A stretch of 64,000 nt of DNA from Entoloma clypeatum (GCA_963565915.1 OY751485.1:1488001-1552000), one strand, 5' to 3'. Shown: positions 1-13,613, counted from the stretch's first letter. The notes: generated from the sequence alone by a model not told the origin. Program-made: numbers and translations.

Positions 1-3000
1 GTGACATCGCCGAACATACATACCAGCCAACATAGTATAGCTGATAGTCTTTACTATCCTTGGCACAAGGAGACACATCAATCTCGGTTTCCTTTCGTTT
101 GCCTTTCGAGAAGGCCGGGAGAATATGGCACCCCCGCAATACATCGCCCGGATCCACAAAGCCAAAAGAATCATCCTCATGCATAGGAGGGAAGCGGACC
201 GAGTCCAGTGTGGAATTACTCCATCCTGAAGGCCCCGCATCGACAACCTCGTACCATCGCACCCACAAGAAATCAAAGCGGCGGGCCTTATAGTCTCGCA
301 TCCCGGGGCCAGTATAGATCACGTTTGCATGATATGCGCCGACTATTCGCGCGTACAAAAAGCGATGTAAATTTGAAGAGTCGGAACCATCTGCGTGATT
401 TGCGAGTAACATGATGTTGCAACGAGGCGTGCCAGGGTTGACAATGTCGGTCCCGCGCCGCACGTCATAAGTGGTGAAGTTAAATCGAAGGACCTTGTGG
501 TGGTATATACAATCGTGTTTGAAAAACACGTAATCACACGCAGAATCACCCAAGCCAGGGGAAGATCCAGCATTGGATGCTGTACCGATGGAAGTGAGCG
601 CAGGACACGATTCGGCCTCCTGCTGAAGTGCCGCTTGAATACGTGGAAGGAGATGGCCTCTCAACTTTGGAAAAAAATTCTGTACAAGGTTTTGGGGAGA
701 GCCAACATAAAGAAGAGATAAAACCGCTCACCTTAACGGCAGGATCTCTATCATTCCGTTGCAGAAAGGTGGGAATATGCACACGGAATTTCTCCGACGT
801 TCCCATTTTGTAACGATCCCCAGACTTCATAGTTATATCCTCTGACTCTACCTGAGAGGAAACACCATTCATGTTTCCACGGGTCATGCGAATGTGGCGC
901 TGTCGCTGTTCGATCTTTGACAATTGCTGCGGTATCAACCGCCCACTAGTCCGAAGGAACCGCCCTTTTGAAGTTCGGTGCTCCCGTTCACTCTGATAGT
1001 TGTTAGTATCAAGTCGCTCAATTAGAACGTCGAGAAACACTGACTGATTGGGTAGAGTATGAGTCTGTTGTACCAAACTGCCGAATAGTATGGTGGTAGT
1101 CGCCAAGCGCATGGTACTTGTAAGTCTTCAAGTTGAATTGTTTCGGTTGCCTCGCACTGCTCGATTTTTGAGATACCGAGTTGGAAGATCCTGGTTTCGT
1201 TGTGGCCACGCGTTTTTCCTGACGCCGCATACGGGCAGCCTGCTCACGCGCTAATTCCCGTGTTGGGAATGCTACACATGTTTTCTCCTGGAATGCGCGC
1301 AATCTGTTGCCCAACGATGTAGTGACTTGCAACAAGAGTTCCAGAGTAGTGTCCGTGTGCATCCGGAGCTTGGCAAGGCCATGCCAGTGAGCCAGATCAA
1401 ACAGAAGTTGTAGAATGCGCGTATTGTGAGGTTCAGGAAGGAGACCATCAAAGACAGGTATAGCGCACTAGGTGAGCATGTTACTCAAGTTCATTTTGAA
1501 CCTAACCATTCACTTTACTTGTAACATATCCTCATAGTCATGTGCCGTCATCTTCTTTAATTCTGATCGGTTCGTCGTTACCCTCCTTACACCATCAATC
1601 CCGAAAGGCGGGATCTCTCGAAAGCTAATGAAGTCGAATGTTAGTGTTTGATCTCCAAAGGTTTATCTAATCCCCACCGTCGATCCAATTCATGTTTCAT
1701 GTTTTCATTTTCGCAGTCCAGAAGGCGTAGCAGGTGGATGAACACTGCCTTCCATACACCGAGCTCAACTTCATGCATTAGGTCTACTACTACCATCTCA
1801 AACATGTTGAAGTTGAGCGGCGATAGCTTATCCGAAAACGCATTCTAGCACAGTGGAATATTAACACCAGACGCATAGTAAAACAGGCATACTCACTGCC
1901 GTTGGGACCAAAGAATCCGCTTTTAGGAGATTCTCTACACCCGTGCTAACAACGGTGTAGCCCCCCCCATATATGACGTCTCGCGCAGCCTCGACACGAC
2001 TACGACGCTTCACGTCATCGATACGGGCAAGAGATAAACGTTGCGCCATGTCCCGGCGCATTCCCATATTAGGCACGCGATCCATCGGTATAAGACACCG
2101 AGGGCAAGGGCAGCGACCAAGATTGCGGATGCAGACGATAATTATTCTGAGATATCTATTTTGAGTGTTTGAAATTCTAGTGATGTGGCAAGAACTTACT
2201 TCTCCTTGTAATCTGCAGAATATGTGAATACACGTGGGTAGAAACGGCGCCAAATACCATCACAACATTTGACCACCATTCCATGCCTGTATGTTTCCAG
2301 AAATTCATCGTCGAGGATGATTGACCACTGAGCATGGTACATTTCTCGATGACAATGCCCCATAAACGTCGAATTAGGTCCCTTGCCAATATTCTCCGCC
2401 GCGAAGGCTGTAAAGGCATCGGGGAGCTATCATTGAACAAGATTTAAGTCCAAATAGCATCAGGATAAGAGATTTTGCGCACCGTTTCCAGGTAAGCGAT
2501 ATGTTCGAATGCATGACAAGAAGGTTTCGACCTTCGATCTTTCGACTCATTCCCTATCATGAGATAAACAGGCCACAATTTGGCGGTGCTGAAAGACGTG
2601 AGCTGGGTGCCGTCAGAGGCGAACATGAGACCAATGACAACCCTGGAAAGGTCGCATCCTGGTTCTTGAGGAGAATCCTGGAGCTCGCGATGAGCCTTGA
2701 CGAACGCCTCTGATGTGTAGAGCTCGCCATGAACCCGAACTGGTTGAGCAGCATCATCCGTTTGCCAGAATAATTCGTAAGGTTCGAAATGGAGGTGGGG
2801 GTGGACGGAGGGTCGGGTAATTTTCTCCCTGATCACGGACGTCAACTTGCGATGATGTAGAACGCCTGCATCGAACTCTTTTTGACCTGGGCGCAACGTT
2901 CGTTTATGAAAAGGAACATTGATTTTGATTGGGGTTTTAATCCAGCCTCCGGGTCTCCTATCTTGTTCGTCCTCCCAACCATCCTCCTCATTCAAGCCCT

Positions 3001-3866
3001 CACAGCGCTCTCCACTCAGCTGGGCATTGATAAGTCGCCAGTTCAGGCCTGCAACTTCCTCCGGGCGAAAGGCAGGATGTCCAACTATTTTGAGGAGATT
3101 CTGGAAGCTGGACTGCGATTTCTTTTCACCGTCATTCCAATACCATTCTCCTAGCAGAAACGACGATTGGTTCGGATACGGGTGGAAGTCGCGGGCCAGA
3201 GGTGGGGAAGACTGGTCCGGAGATGCGTCTATCAAGTCGTTGGGTGTAATGTTGTCGACGGGATCGTGTTCTGGGAACCGAGTCGAGTAGTATTGTCGGA
3301 AAAGTCCAAATATGTTGCGCGCGGATTGAAGGGATTTTCTGGCCAGAGTTGCAGGCGCCGGGCATTTCTGAGATAGGAGTTGAGGTGCATCTGGCTCTGC
3401 TTGAGCACAATCTGACATGACCTGCAGAGATACAGGAGGAAGTGAGGCTGGAGGTTCAGGTGCTATATCTCGATAGCGCTTCGGCAATTGGCGATGTTCC
3501 CGGCGCGTCCTCCGCTCCGCTATGCATTGATGAAGATCATCGCAGTCAACGGGAGTCTCAGCAGCCTGAATAAAACACACTCTCAGTAAGCGATGGCGGT
3601 GGCGAGACGAGAACGCGAACCTGTTCATGAACACCAGGCAATGTGCCATCCAAAGGCAATGGTTCGACAGCCACAGCACTCGAAGGCTCTTGTTCTTCCA
3701 TTTTACGACGCTTGTTCGCCTTCCAGGCCTCTTTAGCCTTTCCCAGAGCCCAGGACAGCCGTTTCTTCGATTTTGAGCAACTGTGCTTGTGGTGCGTATA
3801 TGCTTGAGGTACGAAAAATATCCGTCCACAGATGCAAGCTTGAGACCAAGCTGGCGGCAAGTCCAT
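1..3866 (-). CDS. Plavaka-type (CACTA superfamily) transposase, 3' end beyond window
   Basis: DNA transposase of a fungal Plavaka element. I read nine exons on the minus strand: 3866-3621, 3565-2483, 2426-2200, 2146-1897, 1844-1678, 1624-1519, 1467-1045, 992-732 and 679-24. All introns are 51-56 bp and all phases agree, giving about 1139 residues before the window ends. Family signs are an N-terminal Cys/His segment (ACICGRIFFVPQAYTHHKHS), the block HRELQDSPQEPGCDL with SKPSCHAFEHIAYLE, the knuckle NLGRCPCPRCL, VDLMHEVELGVWKAVF, YKYHALGDYHHTIRQFGTTD and NVIYTGPGMRDYKARR. The start at 3866 is the first Met before the Cys/His segment. No stop or frameshift is seen, so this copy may be active. 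The last exon lies outside the window. Confidence 0.88.
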
Positions 3867-4274
3867 TGTATAAGGTGCTGATCACGTATGGCACAGGAGA
3901 GGAATGATCGACTGCGAGTCCGGCAGGTAAGCGCCTCATTGAAACACGTGAACAAAAGGACGAGCCCTGACTCACAGAGGAGGAGCGACCATCATCATGA
4001 GTCATTTGTGGTGTATGACGAGATCTCCGGGGGCCCAGAGATAGTTGAAATGCCCAAGGATAGGTACGTGATGGCTGCTGGCGAGAGGAACATGTCTGCA
4101 GATACGTCTAAGTTCTGCTGAGGTGCTTTGAGCCAAGCAATGAACAAACCTCGGGTACTACAAAGTGTCGGGTCGGGCGGCAATAGCCTGTGAGACCAGA
4201 GAATGGCCAATCTTGGGCGACGGGCTGGTGTGGACGGTGGGTCCAGAAAGCGGAAAAATCGTTGAGACTATTGG
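3867..4274. other. Upstream region of the Plavaka gene, no gene seen
   Basis: About 400 bp between the transposase start and the satellite array. ORFs here are short and have no recognisable motif. The transposase promoter should lie here, but I see no clear TATA box. Confidence 0.4.
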
Positions 4275-5340
4275 TTCTAGGTGCAACGACCGACGCCAGG
4301 CCAGCCCGTTTGGAAGACAGAATGTCTACCATTAATCCAGCAGAGAACGGTTGAGGGTTATCCCAAGCCCGTAGCGAGGAACGACCGATACTAGGTAATC
4401 GTTGGGAAGACGGAATGTCTACCTTTGATCCAGTGGAAGGATAGCGTACAATGCGAAAACCGTGGCTGCGGATCTTGGCTCCCGAGCGATGCGACGCGAG
4501 CAGGAAGAGCGGGAACAACCGACGCCAGGTCGAACCGTTTGGAAGACAAAATATGTCTTCCATTAATCCCGAGCAGAGACCGGCTCGGGCCCGGGGTTAT
4601 CCCAAGCCCGTAGCGAGGCGGGAGCGGGAACGACTGACACCAGGTACAGCCATTTGGAAGACAGAATATGTCTACCACTAATCGGTTATCCCAAGCCCGC
4701 AGCGAGGCGGGAACAACAGCAAGCCTTTGATCCAGTGGAAGTGCAATGCGAAAACCGTGGTTACGAATCTTGGCTCCCGAGCGATGCTATGTGAGCGGGA
4801 AGAGCGGGAACAGCCGACACCAGGTCAAGCCGTTAGGTAGACAGAATATGTCTACCAATAATCCAGAGAAGAGACCAGCCAAGCTAGGGCTGCAGGTCGT
4901 ATGGATCACACCATCACGAGGCGGGAACAACGCAAGCCTTTGATCCAGTGGAAGGATACCGTGGCTACGGTCTTGGCTCTTGAGCGATGCGACGTGAGCG
5001 GGAAGAGCGAGAACAACCGACACCAGGTCAAGCCGTTTGGTAGACAGAATATGTCTACCACTAATCGGTTATCCCAAGCCCGCAGCGAGGCGGGAACAGC
5101 CGACACCCGGTCAAGCCGTTAGGAAGACAGAATATGTCTACCAATAATCCAGAGAAGCAAGCGTAGCGAGGCGGGAGCGCCGGGAACGACCGACACCAGG
5201 TCAAGCCGTTTGGAAGACAGAATGTCTACCACTAATCCGAGTTGGTTATCCCAAGCCTGCTTGAGCGAGGCGGGAACGACCGACACCAGGTCAAGCCGTT
5301 TGGAAGACAGAATATGTCTACCAATCATGATCTAGAGAAG
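4275..5340. repeat. Satellite-like array, copy 1
   Basis: About nine imperfect units of 60-150 bp. Each carries the core GACCGACACCAGGTCAAGCC, then GTTTGGAAGACAGAATATGTC, a CTACCACTAATCC-like tail and often TTATCCCAAGCCCG with AGCGAGGCGGGAA. AGACA-N5-TGTCT is a short inverted repeat in each unit. The same units occur inverted at 23222-23495. Confidence 0.85.
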
Positions 5341-5414
5341 AGACCAGCTCGGTACAGGTCTTCAACTTGAAGTTTGTGCACCATCCGTTCTGGGTTAGTT
5401 CAAGTTATTGCCCA

Positions 5415-5483
5415 CACTAAGATTACCATAAATAACCTTACCTAGCCATACAATCGGGTAGCGGGATGGCGTTGAAAGATCGT
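5415..5483 (+). repeat. 69-bp terminal-type inverted repeat starting CACTA, copy 1
   Basis: Starts CACTAAGATTACC and ends GAAAGATCGT. It is the reverse complement of 23105-23173 except for one base (position 7, G against C). This is the duplicate of 13688-13756. Confidence 0.85.
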
Positions 5484-5736
5484 ACGACGAATAGTCGAGT
5501 TGAGCGTATGGTGGGGGAGGGCGTTGAAGGAACTTGCCAGTGTATGGACCGATTCATAAGCACACTGGCACAGCCACTCAAACATCTCAATCTACATAGC
5601 ACTCTGTAATAGTCGACTTCGAGCTCTCTCCAGATTTCGAACACAACAAGCGAAGTTCATAATGATTTCATGTTACATAGATAGTGGAGGGCGGCGGAAA
5701 TTGTGATCAACCCGGTACATCGAAACTCATCACGTC

Positions 5737-8219
5737 TCATGCGGCGACCGTCTTTGGAGAGCACCAAACGGAGTATGTCATACTTGTGTAGCTGTCATTG
5801 CTGGATTCGCTGCCATAGTTGGAGGGGTTGCTCTCGAGGGAATCTCCACGCGAGTGGCGTGCGATTGGCGGCCCAATCCTCTTTTGTTCGACGTTCCAGA
5901 TTGCTTCTGCCACGTAAACCTCGAATCGGTAAATCATCTGATACAAAATATGTTTGGGAAGCCAAGCTGGTAGTTGGACGGGATATAGAGTGAAATGGCG
6001 ACCAGGGATTTGGTATCCCTCTGACAGGCTAATGAACTCATTGCGCAAAACATTCATGAACTCCCAGCATGAAGGGCAGCAAAGTTTCGAGACCCCTACA
6101 TCGCGAGGATCGAGTGACTGTAGGAAACAAATCAACAAATACTTTGTGATGAAAACGGCCAGTCAAACATACCTTCAAAATCTGAGCAAGTTCGTCGGGC
6201 AATATTTTGTCAGGTTCTTGGGAGAGGCGCGCAAGAGCTGCCAAGATTGATTCACAATGAAGTGAGACATAATGCGTGATGAAGTCGGAGTTCTCGTTCT
6301 TCAGGATGGATAAGAACCTGCGGTATAGCTTGACGTCACGAGTGAATTGGATGATATCTTCGATGTATTCGAAGAACGAGACCCTAGCTTTCCTGCCCGC
6401 ATTGGGTTCCCCAGAGACATCTTGGCGGCATGAAAGGTCTAATTTTTTCTGCCCATGCTTGTCAACAGCATCCTGCATGAGGCACTTGAGTTTCTGCCAT
6501 GACGGCTGGGCGAATAATGACAGTTGCATCTCCAAAAGTGTGATCTGGATCCGACGTCCCACTTTGTAAGAGTGATTCTCCAAGACACGCTTCGCCCCCA
6601 AGTAACCAATGAGAAGTTTGAATCGGCTCTGAACCACCTCAGGGTACAATGAGTCAACGACTGCGCCCTCCAACATCTCCTCCGAGGAATCATCGATGTC
6701 TCCAGGTTCTTCATCGTCCTGTTTGTCCTCTTGCCCCTCGACTGATGGCGACTTGTCCTCGCCCCCGGCAAGGTAGAATATATCCAATGTATCCGTCATG
6801 CCCTTGATGAATGTGCCGTGCAATTCCTTCTGCTCGTACTTTGGCGGCACAAGTAGGTGCACCCGTTGCAGGAACATCAGATGCGTCAGGAATGCGTCGG
6901 ATTCTACAAGAGATGAGAGGAGGCGAGCGAGGTCCACGATTTGGAGAACATGTTTGTTCACTGTATCCTGTTTGTTGTGCCGGTATTGTTCAGCCAGTTG
7001 TTTAAGACAATATATATAAGCCATCGTGACGGAAATGAGTAACAAATGAAATTCGAAGTAGAGGTTTTCATTCCATAGAATGTAGCCCGGCTTCTCCTCG
7101 GACGGGCCCTCGTTAGCGGCGAAGAGCAACTTTGAGAACTTGGTTGAGGAAGACAATGATGACGACTTTATCTGGTTCAGACCCAATGACGCATCAGCGA
7201 TTATTGAGAGTACTTCCACCATGCCACTGCTTCGCATGGCGCGAAGGTTTCTTGCAAGTCTTGTATCTGTGACCGAAGGAGAATAAGGGTCGCGGCGTTT
7301 GACAGATATATCCCGTATAATCCGGTGGAACTCGTATAGCTGCCCATGAGTAACCCAATGTTGAGTCCGCTGATGCATTTTCTGATGGCAGGCAAGGATG
7401 AGGTACTTGAAAAACTGAATGGACATTGCATCTCGCTCTGCGCCACGATTGACATTGATATATGTGTTCAAATAGTCGCAGAGAGTCGCGGCGTGGTCTT
7501 CCCATGATAATTTACGTGTGTCTCTTAATCTATATAATAATTCGCCAACAAGCCTCAGAGACGTAGAGTGAATTGTTGATAACTCACTGAAACACATTCG
7601 AATTTCTCAAAGTGGGCCAGTAACTCTTTCCTGGTTTACAAAGGGTTGGGAAGCTGCTGAGAGCGTCACCCAAATCCTCTTTCTTCGCAGGAGCAGCGGG
7701 GCTCTCGTTCGGTTTATTTTTCCCCGATGGGTTGGCAATGGCGGCAACGCGTAGTGCTCCTCGGTCTGTCTCATATGGTGGCACCCCTTCGCCTTCCAGG
7801 TTGGGAGCATCTGTATAGTCGGGAGCTCGAGTATCACAATCATTGTTCTTGAGGGCAAGAAAACTCGAGGGCGCCTGTTCCTCATCTTTTTCCTGGTCGT
7901 ATGACATCCCCGCTATAACCTCTTTGTTCCGCACAAGGAGGGTAACGGCGGCATCCACGACTCGCCGCGGCCTCCGATTCATCAATCGAGCCGATCTCTC
8001 CTTCACGGCTTCCTGGGAATTAAACGAAGGATGACCACCATGGCAGATAGCGGATAGAAGAGTGAGGAGAAGAGACAGGTGGCGGAATAGTTGAAGGAGT
8101 TCTTCTTGCCCTAAGTTCCCGTATCTGGTTTCGAGATCTTGCATGCTGACCGTGACTTTCGGAGCTGGGGGGACTGTAACTTGAACTTGGTCCATCTCCA
8201 CGACATTAGTCTGTGCCAT
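5737..8219 (-). CDS. Gene A, deaminase-like protein (copy in the duplicated block)
   Basis: Same gene as 14010-16492, where the full description is given. Exons here are about 8219-7588, 7553-6173 and 6117-5737. The translations of the two copies are identical. It should be counted once if the duplication is an assembly overlap. Confidence 0.7.
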
Positions 8220-8437
8220 CGGGGGGGAAGTAGCTGCAATCTTGGCTGTACTATGGACCAGAATTGAGATCGGAGGTCAATCCGAGTCAGTCAAGCAACG
8301 CTGGCATGTGATTAAACGTGGCACAACCTCAGAGACTCGGGGTTCCAAATGGCGACGCCGTCACACTCACAGAAAGTGACTCGCTCACAACGAAGTACTA
8401 GTCACCAGTAGTAAGTTCAACTTCTTTCTTTTTGTTT

Positions 8438-8760
8438 GGACTCGGATGGCGCTTTACGCCTCCTCAACAATTCGACGTGTCGTCGGTTGTTCATCGTTCT
8501 TTCCTTCCTCCTCGTTGGACGGCGCTTCGCCTCCAACAACGACCCGACTTGTTGTCGGTTGTTCAACCTTCTCCGCTGCGACGTCAGAGCCTCTCGCGCT
8601 TGGACTCGGATGGCGCTTTACGCCTCCTCAACAATCGACGTGTCGTCGGTTGTTCATCGTTCTTTCCTTCCTCTCGTTGGACGGCGCTTCGCCTCCAACA
8701 ACAACCCGACTTGTCGTCAGTTGTTCAACCTTCTCCGCTGCGGCGTCGGAGCCTCTCGCT
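8438..8760. repeat. Two tandem ~163-bp units between genes A and B, copy 1
   Basis: The units start at 8438 and 8602, each with GGACTCGGATGGCGCTTTAC. Duplicate of 16711-17033. Confidence 0.85.
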
Positions 8761-8958
8761 TTCCACTACTTAGGCTCCACCGTCTTGAGGCCGTTCCGTC
8801 TGTGAGGCGTGTCGCCTCTCTTAACACGTCCCCCTTCAGGTGTCGACAGAGTGTCGTGCTCATTGTCAGATACGTCCGATTTCGCCAGATGTCTCGAAAT
8901 TCTTCCCTGTTTACCTAGCACTACAATTGGTTGATGTCGTCTCACTGGTTCGTTTCAT

Positions 8959-11183
8959 TTGTCTGTTTCTTCAATACTCTTTCTCATGATTTCAATCAGT
9001 TTATTCTCAGAACCTTCAGAACCATGTCCGCTTTGGCACAAAACCAGACGCAACATCCCGACCACAGGCTTCTATGCCACAGAGCTGGAATGGGACGTAC
9101 GTCCATTATATCCTGTCCTACTCGCCGTTCTTTACCAACCTCTTCTAGGAAGATCTGCCTTCGATGGCGTCGTCGGGGCCCGCGTACGTTTCGAGGGTCG
9201 CGCAGCTGACGAAGACTATATTATCACCTCGCCGAATTATGAAACTATCTTCTTACCTCCTGTTGGGTGTGACCGCTGCGTGTTTCGACGGTACAACTTC
9301 CGGTTTGGGGAGGATGACCCACTCGTTTGGCCGCAACCCTTCATACAAGAATTTCCTCATTATGCATGCATTCGTCGGCCCAGCGCCCTCGAGGACGTCG
9401 TGTCCTTGATCCCTGACAGATCTCACATGATCGAAGATGGCGTTTTTCGTAACATTGGGAAATTGGATCCCTCCATCCTCGAGCAACTAGTAATCAATGC
9501 GCAGGTAGTGTTAGCACGCGCAAAGCCATTCGGGGACGTAGAGCTCGTGCAGCGCTTATCATGCCTTTTACGACAGCATCTTAAATTTCTTGAATGGGTG
9601 CCGACTGTGTTGGAAAAGATGCAAGTGGGGGTGCGCGAGACGCAACGGCTTATCACAGAGATTCTTGCTCTGGCGGACTACCATGAAAGATTCCTCCCCG
9701 GCATGTCCTCTCGATTAGAGCCCCCAACGCGTGTTGCAGACGTCATGGGAGCCTTCACAAGCGATCTCCATGTATGCGACAGGCTCTATCGGGCGGGGAT
9801 CCCTGTCTGGTTGATGCGGCCTTTGCGCGAGTTGCCCAGCATACGGGTTGATCGTGCCGTTACTGCCGTGCCTTTCGATAACATGGATGTGCGGAATGAA
9901 AACGCTGGACTCGTTCTTGGAAAGCACGGGGTTCGCATCTCAAACAGCTGGATTTTCCGCGGGTCACCTGATCAGCCAGAGAAGTACCGGGCCATTCATG
10001 GTTATGTCGAGAGGCATTTCAGATATCCCAACCCGTTTGGATCTGTTCGTGCGGAATTGACCATCATCCCTACATTCTCACAGGAAGGAAGGGAACAGCG
10101 GCGGCAACTCTTTTCGCCATGTAGGTCCTTTCCTTCTTGCCCATTTGTGAGGTTAAATCAGACTTATGTGACAGATGCAAATAATAAAAAAGGAAAGAAT
10201 CGCCAGCTACCCGCCGGTCGGGATAAATTCAAAGACCCACAAAGCCCCATCTACCCTCCAGGGATCCCGACGTGGACAGCTGCACTTCAGGGCATCATGC
10301 GTAACACCTCCCAATTCCGCGACAGTAATGTGACCGATACTGGTTATGTCTTCCCAGAGCCAGCATCGTTCATTGCGCTCGAGTCAGACGAACGACGCCG
10401 AAGTCATTTCTATGCCTGGCTGAAGTATAGGAATGTCCTGCTTTTCCGAATGAGCAATGAGGAATACCATGTTGCGACACCTATGCCAAACAAGGAGTGG
10501 CGCATACTGCTCGGTCTGGAGTATCTGAAGCGAGGCCAGCGTGAGCCTTCCTCCAGTACCATGGCAGATATGCAGGAAACGAAAACCAAGAAGCTGAGGG
10601 ATGCCATGTATCGGTTCCTCCAGGATTGTATGGATGTAGCAGGCATCGTGGTTCAGGACGATGACTCAGCAACTGTGCAGTGGAATGGCATCGCGTTCAG
10701 CTCGCTAGGTGACAAGGAATTCCAGGAGATACTGTGGGAGCTGGCTGAGCTCAACTTCCGTTTCGAACTCATCGCATTGGATGTTCGCATGTCGGGACAT
10801 GAGGCTTCCGACCGTCAGAAGCAAGTTGCAGCTTGCTTCCCTGAGTGTGCGGATGGTGGATCACTGTTGGTGGTCAAACTAGACAAGCAGGTAACGGTCT
10901 GGCTAGTCTCAACTGGGAGCAGAAGTCCATATTCCTACATGCTCTGAAACGTCTCATCATGACATGGGAAGGTCCCAAATCAGCAATCATTGAATCAGTC
11001 AAAGTTCGATGGTCCCATGTTGACATTCAGGAGTTGGAGAGGGTTCTCGCCGAATTCTACGTACAAAGCTTTTATAACTGCTTTCGTCGTGCTCCCATCA
11101 TTCCTCGCCGTCTTTCGCATGCTGTCACCTCCGCTGATCTTATTCGACCTGTCAATTTACCTCCTGTGCTCAACCCCACATCT
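8959..11183 (+). pseudogene. Gene B copy 1, frameshifted by one base and cut by the gap
   Basis: Identical to 17232-19456 until about 10884. There one C is missing (AGACAAGCAG here, AGACCAAGCAG in the other copy) and the frame closes at 10947. The coding sequence continues in another frame to the N run. A sequencing error at a contig end is more likely than a real mutation. Confidence 0.8.
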
Positions 11184-11383
11184 NNNNNNNNNNNNNNNNN
11201 NNNNNNNNNNNNNNNNNNNNNNNNNNNNNNNNNNNNNNNNNNNNNNNNNNNNNNNNNNNNNNNNNNNNNNNNNNNNNNNNNNNNNNNNNNNNNNNNNNNN
11301 NNNNNNNNNNNNNNNNNNNNNNNNNNNNNNNNNNNNNNNNNNNNNNNNNNNNNNNNNNNNNNNNNNNNNNNNNNNNNNNNNNN
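11184..11383. other. Assembly gap of exactly 200 N
   Basis: A run of 200 N, a usual filler length for scaffolding. Its left and right edges are the exact ends of the two copies of the duplicated block. Confidence 0.99.
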
Positions 11384-12139
11384 GACTGCGATTTCTTTTC
11401 ACCGTCATTCCAATACCATTCTCCTAGCAGAAACGACGATTGGTTCGGATACGGGTGGAAGTCGCGGGCCAGAGGTGGGGAAGACTGGTCCGGAGATGCG
11501 TCTATCAAGTCGTTGGGTGTAATGTTGTCGACGGGATCGTGTTCTGGGAACCGAGTCGAGTAGTATTGTCGGAAAAGTCCAAATATGTTGCGCGCGGATT
11601 GAAGGGATTTTCTGGCCAGAGTTGCAGGCGCCGGGCATTTCTGAGATAGGAGTTGAGGTGCATCTGGCTCTGCTTGAGCACAATCTGACATGACCTGCAG
11701 AGATACAGGAGGAAGTGAGGCTGGAGGTTCAGGTGCTATATCTCGATAGCGCTTCGGCAATTGGCGATGTTCCCGGCGCGTCCTCCGCTCCGCTATGCAT
11801 TGATGAAGATCATCGCAGTCAACGGGAGTCTCAGCAGCCTGAATAAAACACACTCTCAGTAAGCGATGGCGGTGGCGAGACGAGAACGCGAACCTGTTCA
11901 TGAACACCAGGCAATGTGCCATCCAAAGGCAATGGTTCGACAGCCACAGCACTCGAAGGCTCTTGTTCTTCCATTTTACGACGCTTGTTCGCCTTCCAGG
12001 CCTCTTTAGCCTTTCCCAGAGCCCAGGACAGCCGTTTCTTCGATTTTGAGCAACTGTGCTTGTGGTGCGTATATGCTTGAGGTACGAAAAATATCCGTCC
12101 ACAGATGCAAGCTTGAGACCAAGCTGGCGGCAAGTCCAT
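11384..12139 (-). CDS. Plavaka transposase, 5' part only (second copy)
   Basis: Exon 1 (12139-11894) and the start of exon 2 of the transposase described at 1-3866. It is cut by the gap and is probably not a separate gene. Confidence 0.85.
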
Positions 12140-12547
12140 TGTATAAGGTGCTGATCACGTATGGCACAGGAGAGGAATGATCGACTGCGAGTCCGGCAGG
12201 TAAGCGCCTCATTGAAACACGTGAACAAAAGGACGAGCCCTGACTCACAGAGGAGGAGCGACCATCATCATGAGTCATTTGTGGTGTATGACGAGATCTC
12301 CGGGGGCCCAGAGATAGTTGAAATGCCCAAGGATAGGTACGTGATGGCTGCTGGCGAGAGGAACATGTCTGCAGATACGTCTAAGTTCTGCTGAGGTGCT
12401 TTGAGCCAAGCAATGAACAAACCTCGGGTACTACAAAGTGTCGGGTCGGGCGGCAATAGCCTGTGAGACCAGAGAATGGCCAATCTTGGGCGACGGGCTG
12501 GTGTGGACGGTGGGTCCAGAAAGCGGAAAAATCGTTGAGACTATTGG

Positions 12548-13613
12548 TTCTAGGTGCAACGACCGACGCCAGGCCAGCCCGTTTGGAAGACAGAATGTCT
12601 ACCATTAATCCAGCAGAGAACGGTTGAGGGTTATCCCAAGCCCGTAGCGAGGAACGACCGATACTAGGTAATCGTTGGGAAGACGGAATGTCTACCTTTG
12701 ATCCAGTGGAAGGATAGCGTACAATGCGAAAACCGTGGCTGCGGATCTTGGCTCCCGAGCGATGCGACGCGAGCAGGAAGAGCGGGAACAACCGACGCCA
12801 GGTCGAACCGTTTGGAAGACAAAATATGTCTTCCATTAATCCCGAGCAGAGACCGGCTCGGGCCCGGGGTTATCCCAAGCCCGTAGCGAGGCGGGAGCGG
12901 GAACGACTGACACCAGGTACAGCCATTTGGAAGACAGAATATGTCTACCACTAATCGGTTATCCCAAGCCCGCAGCGAGGCGGGAACAACAGCAAGCCTT
13001 TGATCCAGTGGAAGTGCAATGCGAAAACCGTGGTTACGAATCTTGGCTCCCGAGCGATGCTATGTGAGCGGGAAGAGCGGGAACAGCCGACACCAGGTCA
13101 AGCCGTTAGGTAGACAGAATATGTCTACCAATAATCCAGAGAAGAGACCAGCCAAGCTAGGGCTGCAGGTCGTATGGATCACACCATCACGAGGCGGGAA
13201 CAACGCAAGCCTTTGATCCAGTGGAAGGATACCGTGGCTACGGTCTTGGCTCTTGAGCGATGCGACGTGAGCGGGAAGAGCGAGAACAACCGACACCAGG
13301 TCAAGCCGTTTGGTAGACAGAATATGTCTACCACTAATCGGTTATCCCAAGCCCGCAGCGAGGCGGGAACAGCCGACACCCGGTCAAGCCGTTAGGAAGA
13401 CAGAATATGTCTACCAATAATCCAGAGAAGCAAGCGTAGCGAGGCGGGAGCGCCGGGAACGACCGACACCAGGTCAAGCCGTTTGGAAGACAGAATGTCT
13501 ACCACTAATCCGAGTTGGTTATCCCAAGCCTGCTTGAGCGAGGCGGGAACGACCGACACCAGGTCAAGCCGTTTGGAAGACAGAATATGTCTACCAATCA
13601 TGATCTAGAGAAG
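12548..13613. repeat. Satellite-like array, copy 2 (reference)
   Basis: Same units as 4275-5340. It lies just outside the left 69-bp inverted repeat. Two inverted units lie just outside the right one, so the array brackets the A-B-C cassette in mirror orientation. Confidence 0.85.

Larger units (their letters stand above)
3111..11183. repeat. First copy of an 8.07-kb duplicated block (probable assembly overlap)
   Basis: It matches 11384-19457 at a constant offset of 8273. The only difference I found is one C missing near 10884. It ends exactly at the N run. The block holds the Plavaka 5' half, the satellite, the left 69-bp repeat, gene A and most of gene B. Confidence 0.95.

Noticed and set aside
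3733..4005. Alternative longer start of the Plavaka transposase at 4005
   Set aside because: That ORF is in another frame from the Cys/His segment that opens the family's proteins.
4391..5328. Several ORFs of 60-95 codons in the satellite array
   Set aside because: They repeat with the units in several frames and have no protein features.
8432..8918. ORFs of 113-160 codons over the tandem 163-bp units
   Set aside because: They exist in all three frames because the repeats lack stops; the repeated, hairpin-bearing sequence and its position between divergent starts argue against coding.
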